Notes: a model not told the origin generated them from the letters alone. A stretch of 64,000 nucleotides of DNA from Nereida sp024640765 (GCA_024640765.1 JAHEEK010000004.1:62001-126000), one strand, 5' to 3'. Positions 25,557 to 35,976 are shown, counted from the stretch's first letter. A program made the numbers and translations.

Positions 25557-28207
25557 CCTTCAAGAACCTTTCGTGCTGCTGTCATTGCGGCATCAGCACC
25601 GCCAATGTCTTTTGCTCCACCCTGCGCCATATCCGGACGGCCACCGCCACCTTTGCCGCCCATTTCGGCAACAGCTGCCTTTACCAAGTCAACCGCAGAT
25701 ACAGTGGCTGTTTTATCATCCGTCACACCGGCAGCGACGGCGACTTTTCCGCCCGCATCAGTAATTAGCAACACAGCGCCCGAGCCCATTTGCGACTTCA
25801 TTTCGTCAATAATGCCAGGCAGGTCTTTACCCGTCACGCCTTGCAAAACTTGCGCCTGAAACGCGGTGCCGTTTAGCTCTTCTACTGCCGGTGCTGCTGC
25901 GGCACCGCCGCTCATGGCCAACTCGCGACGGAGTTGTGCTACTTCGTTTTGCAGCGCTTTCCGTTCGTCCATCAGTAATTTTACCCGCTCAGCAACATCC
26001 GCAGGCTGCGCCTTCAATGATGTCGCAACTTGCGCCAATCGCTGATCTTGCGCGCTTAGATATTCAAAGGCTGCGGCACCAGTCAGCGCCTCAATACGGC
26101 GCACACCTGCACTCGACGCGCTATCACCAAGCGCCACAAACAGCCCGATATCACCCGTCTGGCGCACATGCGTGCCACCGCAAAGTTCAAGCGAGTACGT
26201 CTTACCATCAGCACCTTTGCCAGTATCCGCACGGCCCATTGACACAACGCGAACTTCGTCACCGTACTTCTCACCAAAAAGTGCCTGCGCCCCCATGTCA
26301 CGCGCATCATCAGGCGTCATCACACGTGTCTCTACGGCTGTATTCTGCCGAATGTAGCTGTTCACTTCCGCTTCAACCCGCTGCAGATCTTCAAGGCTGA
26401 TCGCTGCGTTATGGCTGAAATCAAAGCGCAATCTGTCTGGTGCGTTCAATGAGCCGCGCTGCGCCACGTGCTCACCCAAAGTGCCGCGCAGAGCTTCGTG
26501 TAACAAGTGCGTCGCAGAGTGGTTCGCACGGATCTGCCCGCGCCGCTTTGGATCAACGGCAAGTTCCACACCGGCACCAACACTTAACTCACCCGATTGA
26601 ATGCGACAGAAATGAATAAAGACATCCGCTTGCTTTTTGGTGTCAGTCACTTTGGCTAAGTTGCCATCAAAACTGATCTGGCCCATATCGCCGACCTGAC
26701 CGCCGCTTTCCGCATAAAACGGGGTCTGGTTCAGGACGATCTGAACCTCATCACCAGCTTTTGCCGTCTGCACCTGAGCACCATCTTTGATGATCGCAAT
26801 GATCTGACCTTCGGCATTTTCGGTGTCATAGCCCAAGAAGTCAGTCACCCCATGGGCATCGGCGATATCGAACCAAACTTGCGCATCAGCGGCCTCGCCT
26901 GTGCCGGACCACGCCGCGCGCGCTTTGGCTTTTTGCTCGGCCATAGCGGCATCAAAGCCATCTGTATCTACACCGCGATCTTTTTCGCGAAGCGCGTCTT
27001 GGGTCAGATCGAGCGGAAAACCGAATGTATCGTACAGTTTGAACGCCGTGGCACCAGGCAAATCGGCACCGTCTGGCAGCGAGATCAACTCTTCATCAAG
27101 AAGCTTCAACCCGCGATCAAGGGTTTGGCGGAAACGTGTTTCTTCAGCACGCAGAGTTTCCTCAATCAAAGCCTGTGCTTGGCCCAATTCGGGATAGGCA
27201 GCTCCCATTTGGCCAACAAGCGCGGGCACCAAACGGTGCATCAGCGGGTCAGCCGCACCCAAAAGATGGGCGTGGCGCATCGCGCGGCGCATGATCCGGC
27301 GCAAAACATACCCACGGCCATCTTTTGACGGCGTCACACCGTCCGCAATCAAAAATGCCGTTGAGCGCAGGTGGTCGGCAATCACGCGGTGGTGGGTTTT
27401 GCCCGGACCATCAGGATCCGACGACGTGGCATTTGCGCTTGCCTCAATTAGGTTGCGCATAAGGTCCGTGCCATAGTTATCATTCGTGCCTTGCAACAAC
27501 GCCGCAACGCGTTCGATCCCCATGCCAGTATCAATTGACTGGTTCGGCAGATCAACGCGAGTGCCGTCTTCGCGCTGCTCATATTGCATGAAAACAAGGT
27601 TCCAAATTTCAACGAACCGATCGCCATCCTCTTCAGGGGAGCCGGGAGGTCCGCCCCAGATGTGATCGCCGTGATCGTAAAAAATCTCAGAACACGGCCC
27701 GCAAGGACCAGTCGGGCCCATCATCCAAAAGTTATCGTCTGTGGCGATGCGAATAATCCGTTCATCTGGCAGACCAGCAACGCGTTTCCAGATATCTGCG
27801 GCCTCATCATCGGTGTGGTAGACGGTGACATAGAGGCGGTTCTTATCAATCCCGAGCTCTTTTGTGATCAACTCCCAAGCAAACTTGATCGCGTCTGCCT
27901 TGAAGTAATCACCAAAACTGAAATTGCCGAGCATCTCAAAAAACGTGTGGTGGCGTGCGGTGTAGCCCACGTTATCAAGGTCATTATGTTTACCGCCCGC
28001 GCGTACACATTTTTGCGCGGTAGTCGCGCGTTGGTAGTCGCGCGTTTCCACACCGGTGAATAAATTTTTGAACTGCACCATCCCAGAGTTGGCGAACAAC
28101 AAGGTTGGGTCGTTGCGCGGCACAAGGGGGCTGCTGTCCACAACCGCGTGCCCTTGCTTTTCAAAGTAGGTCAGAAAGGTCGAACGAATGTCATTCAGCG
28201 TACGCAT
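25553..28207 (-). CDS. alaS: alanyl-tRNA synthetase
   Basis: Charges tRNA-Ala. The 884-aa protein starts MRTLNDIRSTFLTYFEKQGH and contains the class II catalytic core (about 1-240; GMVQFKNLFTG, GPTGPCGPCSEIFYDHG) and the tRNA-recognition region. The editing domain has zinc-binding HSATHLLHEAL and CGGTHVRQTGDIGLF, and the C-Ala domain ends in GGGGRPDMAQGGAKD. Length is normal for the family. DUF1330 follows, overlapping by 4 nt; recA lies upstream on the same strand, separated by a terminator-like hairpin. Confidence 0.97.
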   Translation of the reverse strand: MRTLNDIRSTFLTYFEKQGHAVVDSSPLVPRNDPTLLFANSGMVQFKNLFTGVETRDYQRATTAQKCVRAGGKHNDLDNVGYTARHHTFFEMLGNFSFGDYFKADAIKFAWELITKELGIDKNRLYVTVYHTDDEAADIWKRVAGLPDERIIRIATDDNFWMMGPTGPCGPCSEIFYDHGDHIWGGPPGSPEEDGDRFVEIWNLVFMQYEQREDGTRVDLPNQSIDTGMGIERVAALLQGTNDNYGTDLMRNLIEASANATSSDPDGPGKTHHRVIADHLRSTAFLIADGVTPSKDGRGYVLRRIMRRAMRHAHLLGAADPLMHRLVPALVGQMGAAYPELGQAQALIEETLRAEETRFRQTLDRGLKLLDEELISLPDGADLPGATAFKLYDTFGFPLDLTQDALREKDRGVDTDGFDAAMAEQKAKARAAWSGTGEAADAQVWFDIADAHGVTDFLGYDTENAEGQIIAIIKDGAQVQTAKAGDEVQIVLNQTPFYAESGGQVGDMGQISFDGNLAKVTDTKKQADVFIHFCRIQSGELSVGAGVELAVDPKRRGQIRANHSATHLLHEALRGTLGEHVAQRGSLNAPDRLRFDFSHNAAISLEDLQRVEAEVNSYIRQNTAVETRVMTPDDARDMGAQALFGEKYGDEVRVVSMGRADTGKGADGKTYSLELCGGTHVRQTGDIGLFVALGDSASSAGVRRIEALTGAAAFEYLSAQDQRLAQVATSLKAQPADVAERVKLLMDERKALQNEVAQLRRELAMSGGAAAAPAVEELNGTAFQAQVLQGVTGKDLPGIIDEMKSQMGSGAVLLITDAGGKVAVAAGVTDDKTATVSAVDLVKAAVAEMGGKGGGGRPDMAQGGAKDIGGADAAMTAARKVLEG

Positions 28208-28316
28208 CAGGAGGCCCTTGGGGTTATCGGTGGCAAGTTAATTCACTCTGATTTATCCCTGCAGGCCCAAGGTGTCCATGGTCATTGCACCTGCGCCGAA
28301 ACCGCACTTACAAACC

Positions 28317-28344
28317 AAAAGGGCCAGTACTTACGTACCAGCCC
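28317..28344 (-). terminator. probable terminator after recA
   Basis: On the minus strand GGGC-TG-GTAC-GTAA-GTAC-TG-GCCC (28344-28321) forms two 4-bp helices split by a TG/TG internal loop, and TTTTGG follows. It sits 42 bp after the recA stop, between recA and alaS. Confidence 0.65.
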
Positions 28345-28385
28345 CTGCTAAATTAGCGTTACAACAGACTAACGTGCATCGCCCA

Positions 28386-29468
28386 TTATTCGTCTAGGAC
28401 ATCATCACCGTCATCTTTGACTTGTTCTTCTTTTGGCATCTCAAAATCCAAACCGTGCGCCGCGCGGATTTTATCTTCGATTTCCCACGCAACTTTGGGG
28501 TTTTCGCGCAAAAAGTTCTTGGAATTCTCACGGCCCTGCCCCATGCGTTCATCGCCGTAGCTGAACCACGCGCCAGATTTCTCAACGACACCTGCTTTCA
28601 CACCCAAATCGAGCAGTTCGCCCATTTTGGAAATGCCTTCACCGTACATGATGTCAAATTCGACCTGCTTGAACGGTGGTGCGACTTTGTTTTTCACGAC
28701 CTTCACACGGGTCTGGTTACCCACAATTTCATCGCGGTCTTTGATGGCGCCAATCCGACGGATATCAAGGCGAACAGAGCTATAGAATTTAAGCGCGTTA
28801 CCACCAGTAGTGGTTTCCGGGCTACCAAACATAACGCCAATCTTCATACGGATCTGGTTAATGAAGATCACCATGCAGTTGCTACGCGCAATCGACCCCG
28901 TCAACTTACGCATCGCTTGGGACATCAAGCGGGCGTGCACACCCACGCTGCTGTCACCCATATCACCCTCAAGCTCCGACTTTGGCGTCAGTGCCGCGAC
29001 AGAGTCGACAACCACAAGGTTAACAGCGCCAGAACGAACAAGTGTATCGGTGATTTCGAGTGCTTGCTCACCCGTGTCGGGTTGTGAGATCAGCAACTCA
29101 TCAAGGTTAACGCCCAGCTTTTTGGCATACTGCGGGTCAAGTGCATGTTCCGCGTCAACGAACGCACAAACGCCGCCCTTCTTCTGTTCCTCAGCAACAC
29201 AGTGAAGCGTCAGCGTGGTTTTGCCAGAGCTTTCGGGACCATAAATTTCAACGATACGGCCTTTTGGCAAACCGCCAATGCCCAAGGCGATATCAAGCCC
29301 GAGTGAACCAGTTGACGTCGCCTCGATCTGCTGAATGGCATTCTCACCACCCAATTTCATGATCGAGCCTTTGCCGAATTGGCGTTCAATCTGAGACAGC
29401 GCGCTATCGAGCGCTTTTTGTTTATCAGAAGCTTTTTTGTCCATCGTGAGTAGATCTGCCTGTGCCAT
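28386..29468 (-). CDS. recA: RecA recombinase
   Basis: ATP-dependent strand-exchange protein and LexA coprotease. The 360-aa protein has Walker A EIYGPESSGKTTL near residue 73, Walker B LVVVDSVAAL and the L2/DNA-binding region FINQIRMKIGVMFGSPETTT. The acidic tail ends KDDGDDVLDE. The ATG at 29468 gives the usual N-terminus with a basic segment before SALSQIERQFGKGS. A consensus promoter and LexA box precede it, so it is expected to be SOS-inducible. Confidence 0.98.
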   Translation of the reverse strand: MAQADLLTMDKKASDKQKALDSALSQIERQFGKGSIMKLGGENAIQQIEATSTGSLGLDIALGIGGLPKGRIVEIYGPESSGKTTLTLHCVAEEQKKGGVCAFVDAEHALDPQYAKKLGVNLDELLISQPDTGEQALEITDTLVRSGAVNLVVVDSVAALTPKSELEGDMGDSSVGVHARLMSQAMRKLTGSIARSNCMVIFINQIRMKIGVMFGSPETTTGGNALKFYSSVRLDIRRIGAIKDRDEIVGNQTRVKVVKNKVAPPFKQVEFDIMYGEGISKMGELLDLGVKAGVVEKSGAWFSYGDERMGQGRENSKNFLRENPKVAWEIEDKIRAAHGLDFEMPKEEQVKDDGDDVLDE

Positions 29469-29518
29469 GAGTTTCTTCCCTTATTTCACAGCGCAACACC
29501 CTGAGCAATCACTCACAT

Positions 29519-29533
29519 GTTCACGCCCTGTTC
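29519..29533. promoter_or_regulatory. LexA (SOS) box upstream of recA
   Basis: GTTC (29519-29522), seven nucleotides, GTTC (29530-29533): exactly the direct-repeat GTTC-N7-GTTC operator known for alphaproteobacterial LexA. It overlaps the expected transcription start of recA, 51 bp upstream of its ATG. Confidence 0.88.
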
Positions 29534-29543
29534 TGCTGCTCCC

Positions 29544-29572
29544 GTTATGAGATCAAAAAGAGAACATTTCAA
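29544..29572 (-). promoter_or_regulatory. recA promoter (-35/-10)
   Basis: Minus-strand TTGAAA (29572-29567) and CATAAC (29549-29544) are spaced by 17 nt, a good sigma-70 arrangement. The LexA box begins 10 bp after the -10 element, so bound LexA would block initiation. Confidence 0.7.
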
Positions 29573-29649
29573 CATAAATCGTAGTTAGCTCGTAGCGCGC
29601 CTAGGTAAACGCAGCTTGAACACCCATAAAAACATGAAGATCAGCGTAT

Positions 29650-31987
29650 TTACGCCGGCTCGTCGTGTAGTTGCGCTTTGAACGTATTGGTTAATTCAGA
29701 CAGCGAAAATGGCTTAGGCAAGAACACGGCATTGGGAATCGCTTGTTCCCCTTCTTTGAACGCGTCTTCAGCGTAGCCCGACACAAATACAACGCGCGTA
29801 TCCGGACGGCCCTTCAGCGCTTGGCGGACCCAAGTTGGTCCATCAAAACCGGACATCACAACGTCCGTGAGGAACATATCAATCTTGGTATCCATGGCCT
29901 CAAGTTTTTCAAGCGCCATTTCGGCACAGTCCGCCTCAATCACGGTGAAACCTTGCATTTTTAGCGCCCGAGACGCAAAGGCGCGAACCGGCGCTTCGCC
30001 CTCGACAAGCATGATCACGCCTGTATCTTGAACGACTTGCTCAACGGGCTTTGCAGCCGGTGGAAGTGGGGTCGCGACTGTTGCGCCATCAAACATCGGG
30101 AACAAAAGCGTGAACGACGCCCCGCGCCCCACAACGCTTTCCGCAAAAATGAAGCCGCCCGTCTGTTTGACGATGCCGTAGGCCGTCGACAGGCCAAGCC
30201 CTGTCCCCTCAACGGTTTTCTTAGTCGTGAAGAACGGCTCAAAGATCTTGCTTAGCTGCTCGGGCGGAATACCGATGCCTTCATCACAAACGGTGACTTT
30301 GGCATAATCACCGATTGGCACAGCAGCACTATCACGTTCCTGCACTTCTGTGACCGCGTAAACCTCTGTATCAATGATGATTTTACCACCATCAGCCATG
30401 GCATCCCGCGCGTTGACGACCAAGTTCATCAAGACCTGCTCAAGCTGGCGCTTGTCCGCACGCACAGGCCCGAGCGAGGGATCGTGGGTCAGTTCAAGTT
30501 GCACTTTTTCGCCCACAAGCCAGTCCAACAGATGGGTCAACTCAGAAAGCGTGGTGCGCAGGTCAACCACTTCCATTTTAAGGTTCTGTTTGCGTGAGAA
30601 GGCCAGCAATTGACGTACGAGCGAGGCCGCGCGGTTGGCGTTTTGGTGAATTTCAAGAAGGTCGGGATATTCCTCATCATCTTGATCGTGACGCAGCAAC
30701 AAAAGATCACAATGCCCAGAAATGGCGGAGAGCAAGTTGTTGAAATCATGCGCAATGCCGCCTGCGAGTTGGCCAATTGCCTGCATTTTTTGGCTTTGAA
30801 CAAATTGCGCCTGAAGGGTCTTGAGTTCGGTCGCGTCATTTATCAGCGCCACAACCGAATTGCTGTTCATGCCGTCCAGCTGGCACAGCGTAATTTCAAG
30901 GTATCTGTCCTGATCCGTATTCAACACGCGCAATACTTCAGGTTTGCTCAGTTTGTGACCAGCCGCGGCTTGGGCCACCCAATGGCTCACGTCGCGGCCA
31001 AGTCCGCCCACAAGGGCAGCGATTGGCTTGCCCGCTACCTCATCTTCCTTAAGAGCCAAACAGGCGGCTGCGTTGGCACTTTGCACTTTGCCGTCAGACC
31101 CGATTGTTACAACTGCCATCGGCAAACTGTTGAGCACCGCAAGGGGTTCGGGGCCGTTGAGTGTCGTTGGCTCAGCCGTGGTCACTGGGAAAAAGAAAAT
31201 CTCGCGACGACCGTTAGGTCCGGCCACGTCACACACCCGAACGCTGGCGTGCCCATGCTCCGTAGCGACACGGTGGATGCGGTCAGAGGCAAGCGGCATA
31301 TCGCGTATGATATCGTCCAGCCGTTTCGGGCGCCCGCCTAGAAATTTGCGGCAGGCGTCACTCATAAATAGAACCGTATCGGTTTTAGACACAGTGATCA
31401 TGGGAAGTGCGATGCTATCACCCTGCCCGACACCGCCAGTTGGACGCATTTGCTCAAGCCGCCACACAAAACCGCAGCCCTCAACGTGCTGCACGCTAAG
31501 TCGCATTTGCCCCTGTCGGATAATCAGATCCTCTTGACCCGTGCCCTGTTGGGTCGCTTGCGTATGAAGGCGGTTCACCACGCCTGCTGGATTAGCAAAC
31601 AAAGGACGGATGACCGCAGCCATTGTCAGGTCTTTACCAACCGCATCAGCCGTGGCCGTTGGATCAGTGCGCGCCATTGCGTTGCGAAACAGCACTTCGC
31701 CTTCTGGATCGACAATAGACGTTCTGACAGGATCAGCTTCGCAGACTTCGCGTAGTAACTCTAGGCGCTCAGAATGCGCACCGCGCCGCGCCCCCAAGAA
31801 CTGACCACATCAACGCGGCACAGCTTAGCAAAACGCCAACGCCCATAACGGTTTCGTCCAGACGAATATCCGTAAGCGTAGACAGGCCGGTTAGCCCAAC
31901 CCCAAGCACCAAAAGCCCGAGTTGAAGCCCCGCATCACGCAAAAGCCTTTGTGTCGCTGGTGCAAATCGCATCCAAGTGTTCCCCAT
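29650..31987 (-). pseudogene. cckA: CckA hybrid histidine kinase, split by a 1-nt frameshift after its membrane anchor
   Basis: CckA feeds phosphate through ChpT to the master regulator CtrA. From an ATG at 31987 the first 60 or so codons encode the usual anchor with two hydrophobic segments (LQLGLLVLGVGLTGL and VMGVGVLLSCAALMWSVL), then run out at a TGA at 31769. The rest, 715 codons in the +1 frame, is intact: PAS-like region, phosphotransfer helix GGIAHDFNNLLSAISGH, ATPase motifs (EQVLMNLVVNARDAMADGG, GTGLGLSTAYGIV) and a receiver domain (FLTDVVMSGFDGP, FLPKPFSL). Removing one G from the GGGGG run at 31791-31795 restores SVLGARRGAHSERLELL. Options are sequencing error, frameshifting at the run, or true loss of the anchor with a soluble kinase made from an internal start. 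Confidence 0.8.
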
Positions 31988-32123
31988 CTAACCAACGCAC
32001 ATATGCCCGTTACCGGTTAATAAACACTTAATGCGGGTTATATTTAGGTGAACCCAACTTTAAAGTGTATTCATTACAGTAAAGTTGATTAACAGGCGCT
32101 AAACGCCCGACATGCTAAACACC

Positions 32124-33260
32124 CTAGGATTGCTCAAAAATCGCACAAAAGAAGCCATCGCCGTCCTGATCCATCACAAAACGTTCTTGGCGGACACATG
32201 TCCACTTTAGAAGCGACGCCTCAACAAACGCTACTTGATCCTCGTTTTCATCACGTAGCAACGAACATGTCATGTAAACAAACCGCTTTAGCGCGTGGCC
32301 TTGAGCGTGCCCGATAATATCGCGCTGAAGTTCGACCAGATCCGCCAAATCTTGCTCCGTAAAGCGCCATTTCGCATCAGGTGTACGGCGCCACGTCCCG
32401 CTGCCTGAACACGGTGCATCAATGACAACAGTATCAAATTGCTGGGTAATTTCGGTAACTTGAGGAATTGAAACACCTGCCCGCTCTGCACGTGGGCCGA
32501 TATCTTTCATGCGCTTCGGGTCAGTATCATGGGCGGTCACTGTGTAGCCCATAGCAGCCAGTGCGAGTGATTTGCCGCCACCCCCCGCACAATAGTCCAG
32601 CAACGTCTCACCATCCGCTGCACCAAGCATCAGACATGCCTTTTGGCTGGACGCATCTTGCAGCTCAATTTCCCCAGACAAAAACGGCGCACTTCGGGCG
32701 ACTTGCCGCGCCCCTGATGTGACGCGCAGCGCTGTAGTGGCTCCTGCAAGATTTGAAGTGGCAATTCCTTCTTTATCAAGCGACTGTTCGGCATTCTTAA
32801 TGTCACTTTTCTGCGTATTCACACGTAAAAAGACATCTGCCCGCTGCCGAAACTGTTCAGTTAGCTTTTGCAAATTAGACCCTGCCACGTCACGCAACTT
32901 TGGCAATAGCCATTCAGGCAGGTCCACGGCATCCGCATCAGGGGCAAGACGTGCCAGTTCTGCATCATCAAGGGGTGCAGTCGCATAACCCTGCCCAGAA
33001 AAAACTTTATTTAGATCAGCATTTTGCGCCAACAAACATCCCGCAACGATCGCGCGGCCCGTCTGACCACCGCCCTTAGCGGCAAAAGACGCTTTGGAGC
33101 GCAAACAATCAAACACATGGTCGCGAACCGCCGCACGGTCTTTGGAACCTGCGTAACGGTTGCCGCGTGCCCACTTCAAAAGTGCCGCTTCCGCAGGCTG
33201 GCCGTCCAAAATTTGGTCTAATACATCAATTGCGGCGGCATAGCGTGCTGCAGGGGTCAT
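32124..33260 (-). CDS. RsmB/NOP-family RNA m5C methyltransferase
   Basis: SAM-dependent cytosine-5 RNA methyltransferase of 378 aa. An NusB-like N-terminal region is followed by the Rossmann domain with LLDYCAGGGGKSLALAAMG (SAM site), VVIDAPCSGSGTWRRTPD (motif IV with Cys) and the second conserved Cys in VYMTCSLLRDENEDQV. It is shorter than E. coli RsmB and resembles the alphaproteobacterial RsmB-like group. The position methylated cannot be read from sequence. It lies 51 bp after guaB on the same strand and could share its transcript. Confidence 0.87.
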   Translation of the reverse strand: MTPAARYAAAIDVLDQILDGQPAEAALLKWARGNRYAGSKDRAAVRDHVFDCLRSKASFAAKGGGQTGRAIVAGCLLAQNADLNKVFSGQGYATAPLDDAELARLAPDADAVDLPEWLLPKLRDVAGSNLQKLTEQFRQRADVFLRVNTQKSDIKNAEQSLDKEGIATSNLAGATTALRVTSGARQVARSAPFLSGEIELQDASSQKACLMLGAADGETLLDYCAGGGGKSLALAAMGYTVTAHDTDPKRMKDIGPRAERAGVSIPQVTEITQQFDTVVIDAPCSGSGTWRRTPDAKWRFTEQDLADLVELQRDIIGHAQGHALKRFVYMTCSLLRDENEDQVAFVEASLLKWTCVRQERFVMDQDGDGFFCAIFEQS

Positions 33261-33311
33261 TGGTTAATCCTCATGTATTATATGAGCATCACCCCATACA
33301 GCATTGTTATA

Positions 33312-34760
33312 TCAAGAAACTCTGTAGTTCGGACTTTCGCGCGTGATCTGAACATCATGCACGTGGCTCTCTTTAAGCCCCGCGCCGGTGATCTTCACAA
33401 ACTCACACCCAGAACGCATCTGCGCAACTGTTGCGGACCCCGTGTAGCCCATGGCAGCCCGCAGACCGCCAACTAATTGGTGCACAACTGCGCCCGCAGA
33501 CCCTTTGTAAGGAACCTGTCCCTCGATCCCTTCTGGAACCAGTTTGTCACTGGCTGCGTCTTTTTGGAAATACCTATCGGCTGAGCCGCGCGCCATGGCG
33601 CCAAGACTACCCATACCGCGGTAGGATTTGAACGAACGGCCTTGATACAAAATGACCTCGCCAGGGCTTTCGTCTGTTCCCGCGATCATGCTGCCAACCA
33701 TCGCACAGGACGCGCCTGCCGCGATTGCTTTGGCAAAATCACCTGAGAATTTGATACCACCGTCTGCGATGATCGGGATGTCATCTGCTGCGGCCACACA
33801 ATCCATGATCGCTGTCAGTTGCGGGACCCCAACGCCTGCCACCATGCGAGTGGTACAGATAGAACCCGGGCCAATACCCACTTTGACAGCATCCGCGCCT
33901 GCATCGATCAAGGCGCGCGTTGCTGCACCAGTTGCCACGTTACCAGCAACAATTTGCACGTGACCCGCGATTGCTTTGGCACGGCGCACAGCTTCGGCCA
34001 CACCGCTTGAGTGCCCGTGGGCCGTATCAATCACGACCATATCAACGCCCGCGTCAATCAACGCCTCGGTCCGCTCAAAACCTGCGTCACCTACAGTTGA
34101 AGCGGCAGCAACACGTAAACGGCCCAACTCATCTTTGGTGGCTTGGGGGTTAATGACCGCCTGCTCGCTGTCTTTCAGGGTCAAAAGACCCGTCAGCTTG
34201 CCAGCACCATCAACGACCAACAGCTTTTCAATCCGCCGCGAGCGCATCAGGCTGCGCGCTTCTTCCAAATCGGCTGGCTCTTGCAGCATCGCCAGATTAT
34301 CCGACGTCATCATCACAGAAACCGGCGTATTATCATCCGTTGCAAAACGCATATCGCGGTTTGTGACGATACCAACAACGCGGCCATCGCCGTCAGTGAC
34401 AGGAAAGCCAGTGACGCGGTACCGCTCCATCAACGCCTTTGCATCCGCAAGGGTTTGATCCGCAGTCAGGGTGATCGGATTATATACAATACCGCTTTCG
34501 AAACGCTTCACACGGCGCACATCGCGGGCTTGCTCTTCGATGGTCAAGTTACGGTGGATGACGCCCATGCCACCCGCCTGCGCCATCGCAATGGCCATAC
34601 GGCCTTCTGTGACGGTGTCCATCGCAGAGCTGAGTAGCGGAATATTGAGCGAGATCGATTTCGTTACAAAAGTCGACGTGTCAGCCGTGGACGGCAACAC
34701 ATCAGAGGCCGCAGGGACCAACAGAACATCATCAAAGGTAAGTGCCTCGCGAATTTCCAT
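33312..34760 (-). CDS. guaB: IMP dehydrogenase
   Basis: Oxidises IMP to XMP with NAD+, the committed step to GMP. The 482-aa protein starts MEIREALTFDDVLLVPAASD from an ATG at 34760, the canonical start; the frame is open 19 codons upstream without similarity. A CBS pair is inserted at about 90-205. The catalytic loop GIGPGSICTTRMVAGVGVP carries the active Cys, and the flap contains SYRGMGSLGAMARGSADRYF. The tail has HDVQITRESPNYR. It is divergent from the glucokinase gene. Confidence 0.97.
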   Translation of the reverse strand: MEIREALTFDDVLLVPAASDVLPSTADTSTFVTKSISLNIPLLSSAMDTVTEGRMAIAMAQAGGMGVIHRNLTIEEQARDVRRVKRFESGIVYNPITLTADQTLADAKALMERYRVTGFPVTDGDGRVVGIVTNRDMRFATDDNTPVSVMMTSDNLAMLQEPADLEEARSLMRSRRIEKLLVVDGAGKLTGLLTLKDSEQAVINPQATKDELGRLRVAAASTVGDAGFERTEALIDAGVDMVVIDTAHGHSSGVAEAVRRAKAIAGHVQIVAGNVATGAATRALIDAGADAVKVGIGPGSICTTRMVAGVGVPQLTAIMDCVAAADDIPIIADGGIKFSGDFAKAIAAGASCAMVGSMIAGTDESPGEVILYQGRSFKSYRGMGSLGAMARGSADRYFQKDAASDKLVPEGIEGQVPYKGSAGAVVHQLVGGLRAAMGYTGSATVAQMRSGCEFVKITGAGLKESHVHDVQITRESPNYRVS

Positions 34761-34930
34761 AATTGATCCCCCTAAGGTGCAGCTTGGAATGCTTCGTTTG
34801 ACAATGCCCTTTCCCACAGATGCACAGATTTGGCCAGAGGAAATTGCGTTACAGGACGGCTTTCAACCGCTTGCCCAACACGCCAGACAAAGGTACGGAG
34901 TGCCAAGCATGTTCTAAGGGGCCTTTTGGT

Positions 34931-35884
34931 ATGACAAAATCGAAGTCTGGCATCGATCTGGTTGTGGATATTGGTGGTACAAACACCCGCTGTGGCTTGG
35001 CCCGTGACGGTGTTCTGGACGTCTCTACGAACGCGCGTTTTTTGAATACGGGCCGCGATGGGCTGTCGGGCATTTTGACCGAATACTTGAGTGCGCATAA
35101 AGACCAAAACATTGACGGCATATGCGTAGCACTGGCAGGCCCCATCAAGGACGGTATCGGTACGCTGACAAATCTGTCGTGGATCATCCGCCCGCAAGAT
35201 TTGATTGATCAGACGAACGCGAAAGAAACTCACATTATCAACGACCTACAGGCCCAAGGGTACGGGTTGGCCGGATTAGAACCTGAGGCGTTGGCCCCTG
35301 TCATTGATGCCCCAACGGCGCCAAACGGAAGTACGAAACTGGTACTGAACGTAGGCACAGGCTTTAATTGTGCGGGCGTTATCAGTCTGCGCAACGGTGT
35401 GCACGTGGCCGCCGCGGAAAGTGGCCATATCGGGTTGCCTGTGCGTGATGCTAAGGACCTTGATCTTTCAAACCACGTCAAAAGTGCACATGGGTTTGCG
35501 GCCGTGGAAGATGTTCTTTCCGGTCGCGGCCTTGAACATGTTTACAAATGGCGCTCGGGCGGCGTCGAGAAATCCGCGGCCGATCTGATGAATGACGCAG
35601 AGAACGGTGATGCCATTGCATTAAAGACAGTGGAAAGTTTCATTCGGTTATTGGGCGCGGTGGCAGGGGATCTTACGCTGATCCACCTGCCCTATGGCGG
35701 CGTTTATTTCGTAGGCGGCGTGGCACGTGCCATGAAACCCTATTTTGAGCGTATGGGTTTTGGCGAAAACTTCCGTGATAAAGGGCGCTTTGCTACGTTT
35801 ATGGACGATTTTTCCGTACAAATCGTGGAAGATGACAACGCAGCCATGATCGGCTGTGCACAATTCCTCAAAAATTCGCGCTAA
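34931..35884 (+). CDS. glk: glucokinase
   Basis: Phosphorylates glucose, feeding the zwf-pgl Entner-Doudoroff route encoded at 51426-53561. The 317-aa ASKHA protein has the phosphate-1 loop LVVDIGGTNTRCGLARDG at the N-terminus, LVLNVGTGFNCAG (phosphate 2), ESGHIGLPVRD with the catalytic/metal-type glutamate-His, and GGVYFVGGVARAM near the adenosine site. It fits the bacterial Glk (PF02685) family. The ATG at 34931 has AAGGGG upstream; the longer open frame overlaps the guaB leader. Confidence 0.88.
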   Translation: MTKSKSGIDLVVDIGGTNTRCGLARDGVLDVSTNARFLNTGRDGLSGILTEYLSAHKDQNIDGICVALAGPIKDGIGTLTNLSWIIRPQDLIDQTNAKETHIINDLQAQGYGLAGLEPEALAPVIDAPTAPNGSTKLVLNVGTGFNCAGVISLRNGVHVAAAESGHIGLPVRDAKDLDLSNHVKSAHGFAAVEDVLSGRGLEHVYKWRSGGVEKSAADLMNDAENGDAIALKTVESFIRLLGAVAGDLTLIHLPYGGVYFVGGVARAMKPYFERMGFGENFRDKGRFATFMDDFSVQIVEDDNAAMIGCAQFLKNSR

Positions 35885-35976
35885 ATTTTAGAAATCAAAG
35901 CCATGCCGGAAACCTTTTCTTAACAGAGCACCCGCTACTCCTCAGCCTTAACACGGCACAAAACAGGAGTGATTGC

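Noticed and set aside
34820..34930. N-terminal extension of glucokinase from an earlier start
   Set aside because: The extra 37 codons overlap the guaB leader, lack family similarity, and the ATG at 34931 has a better ribosome site.
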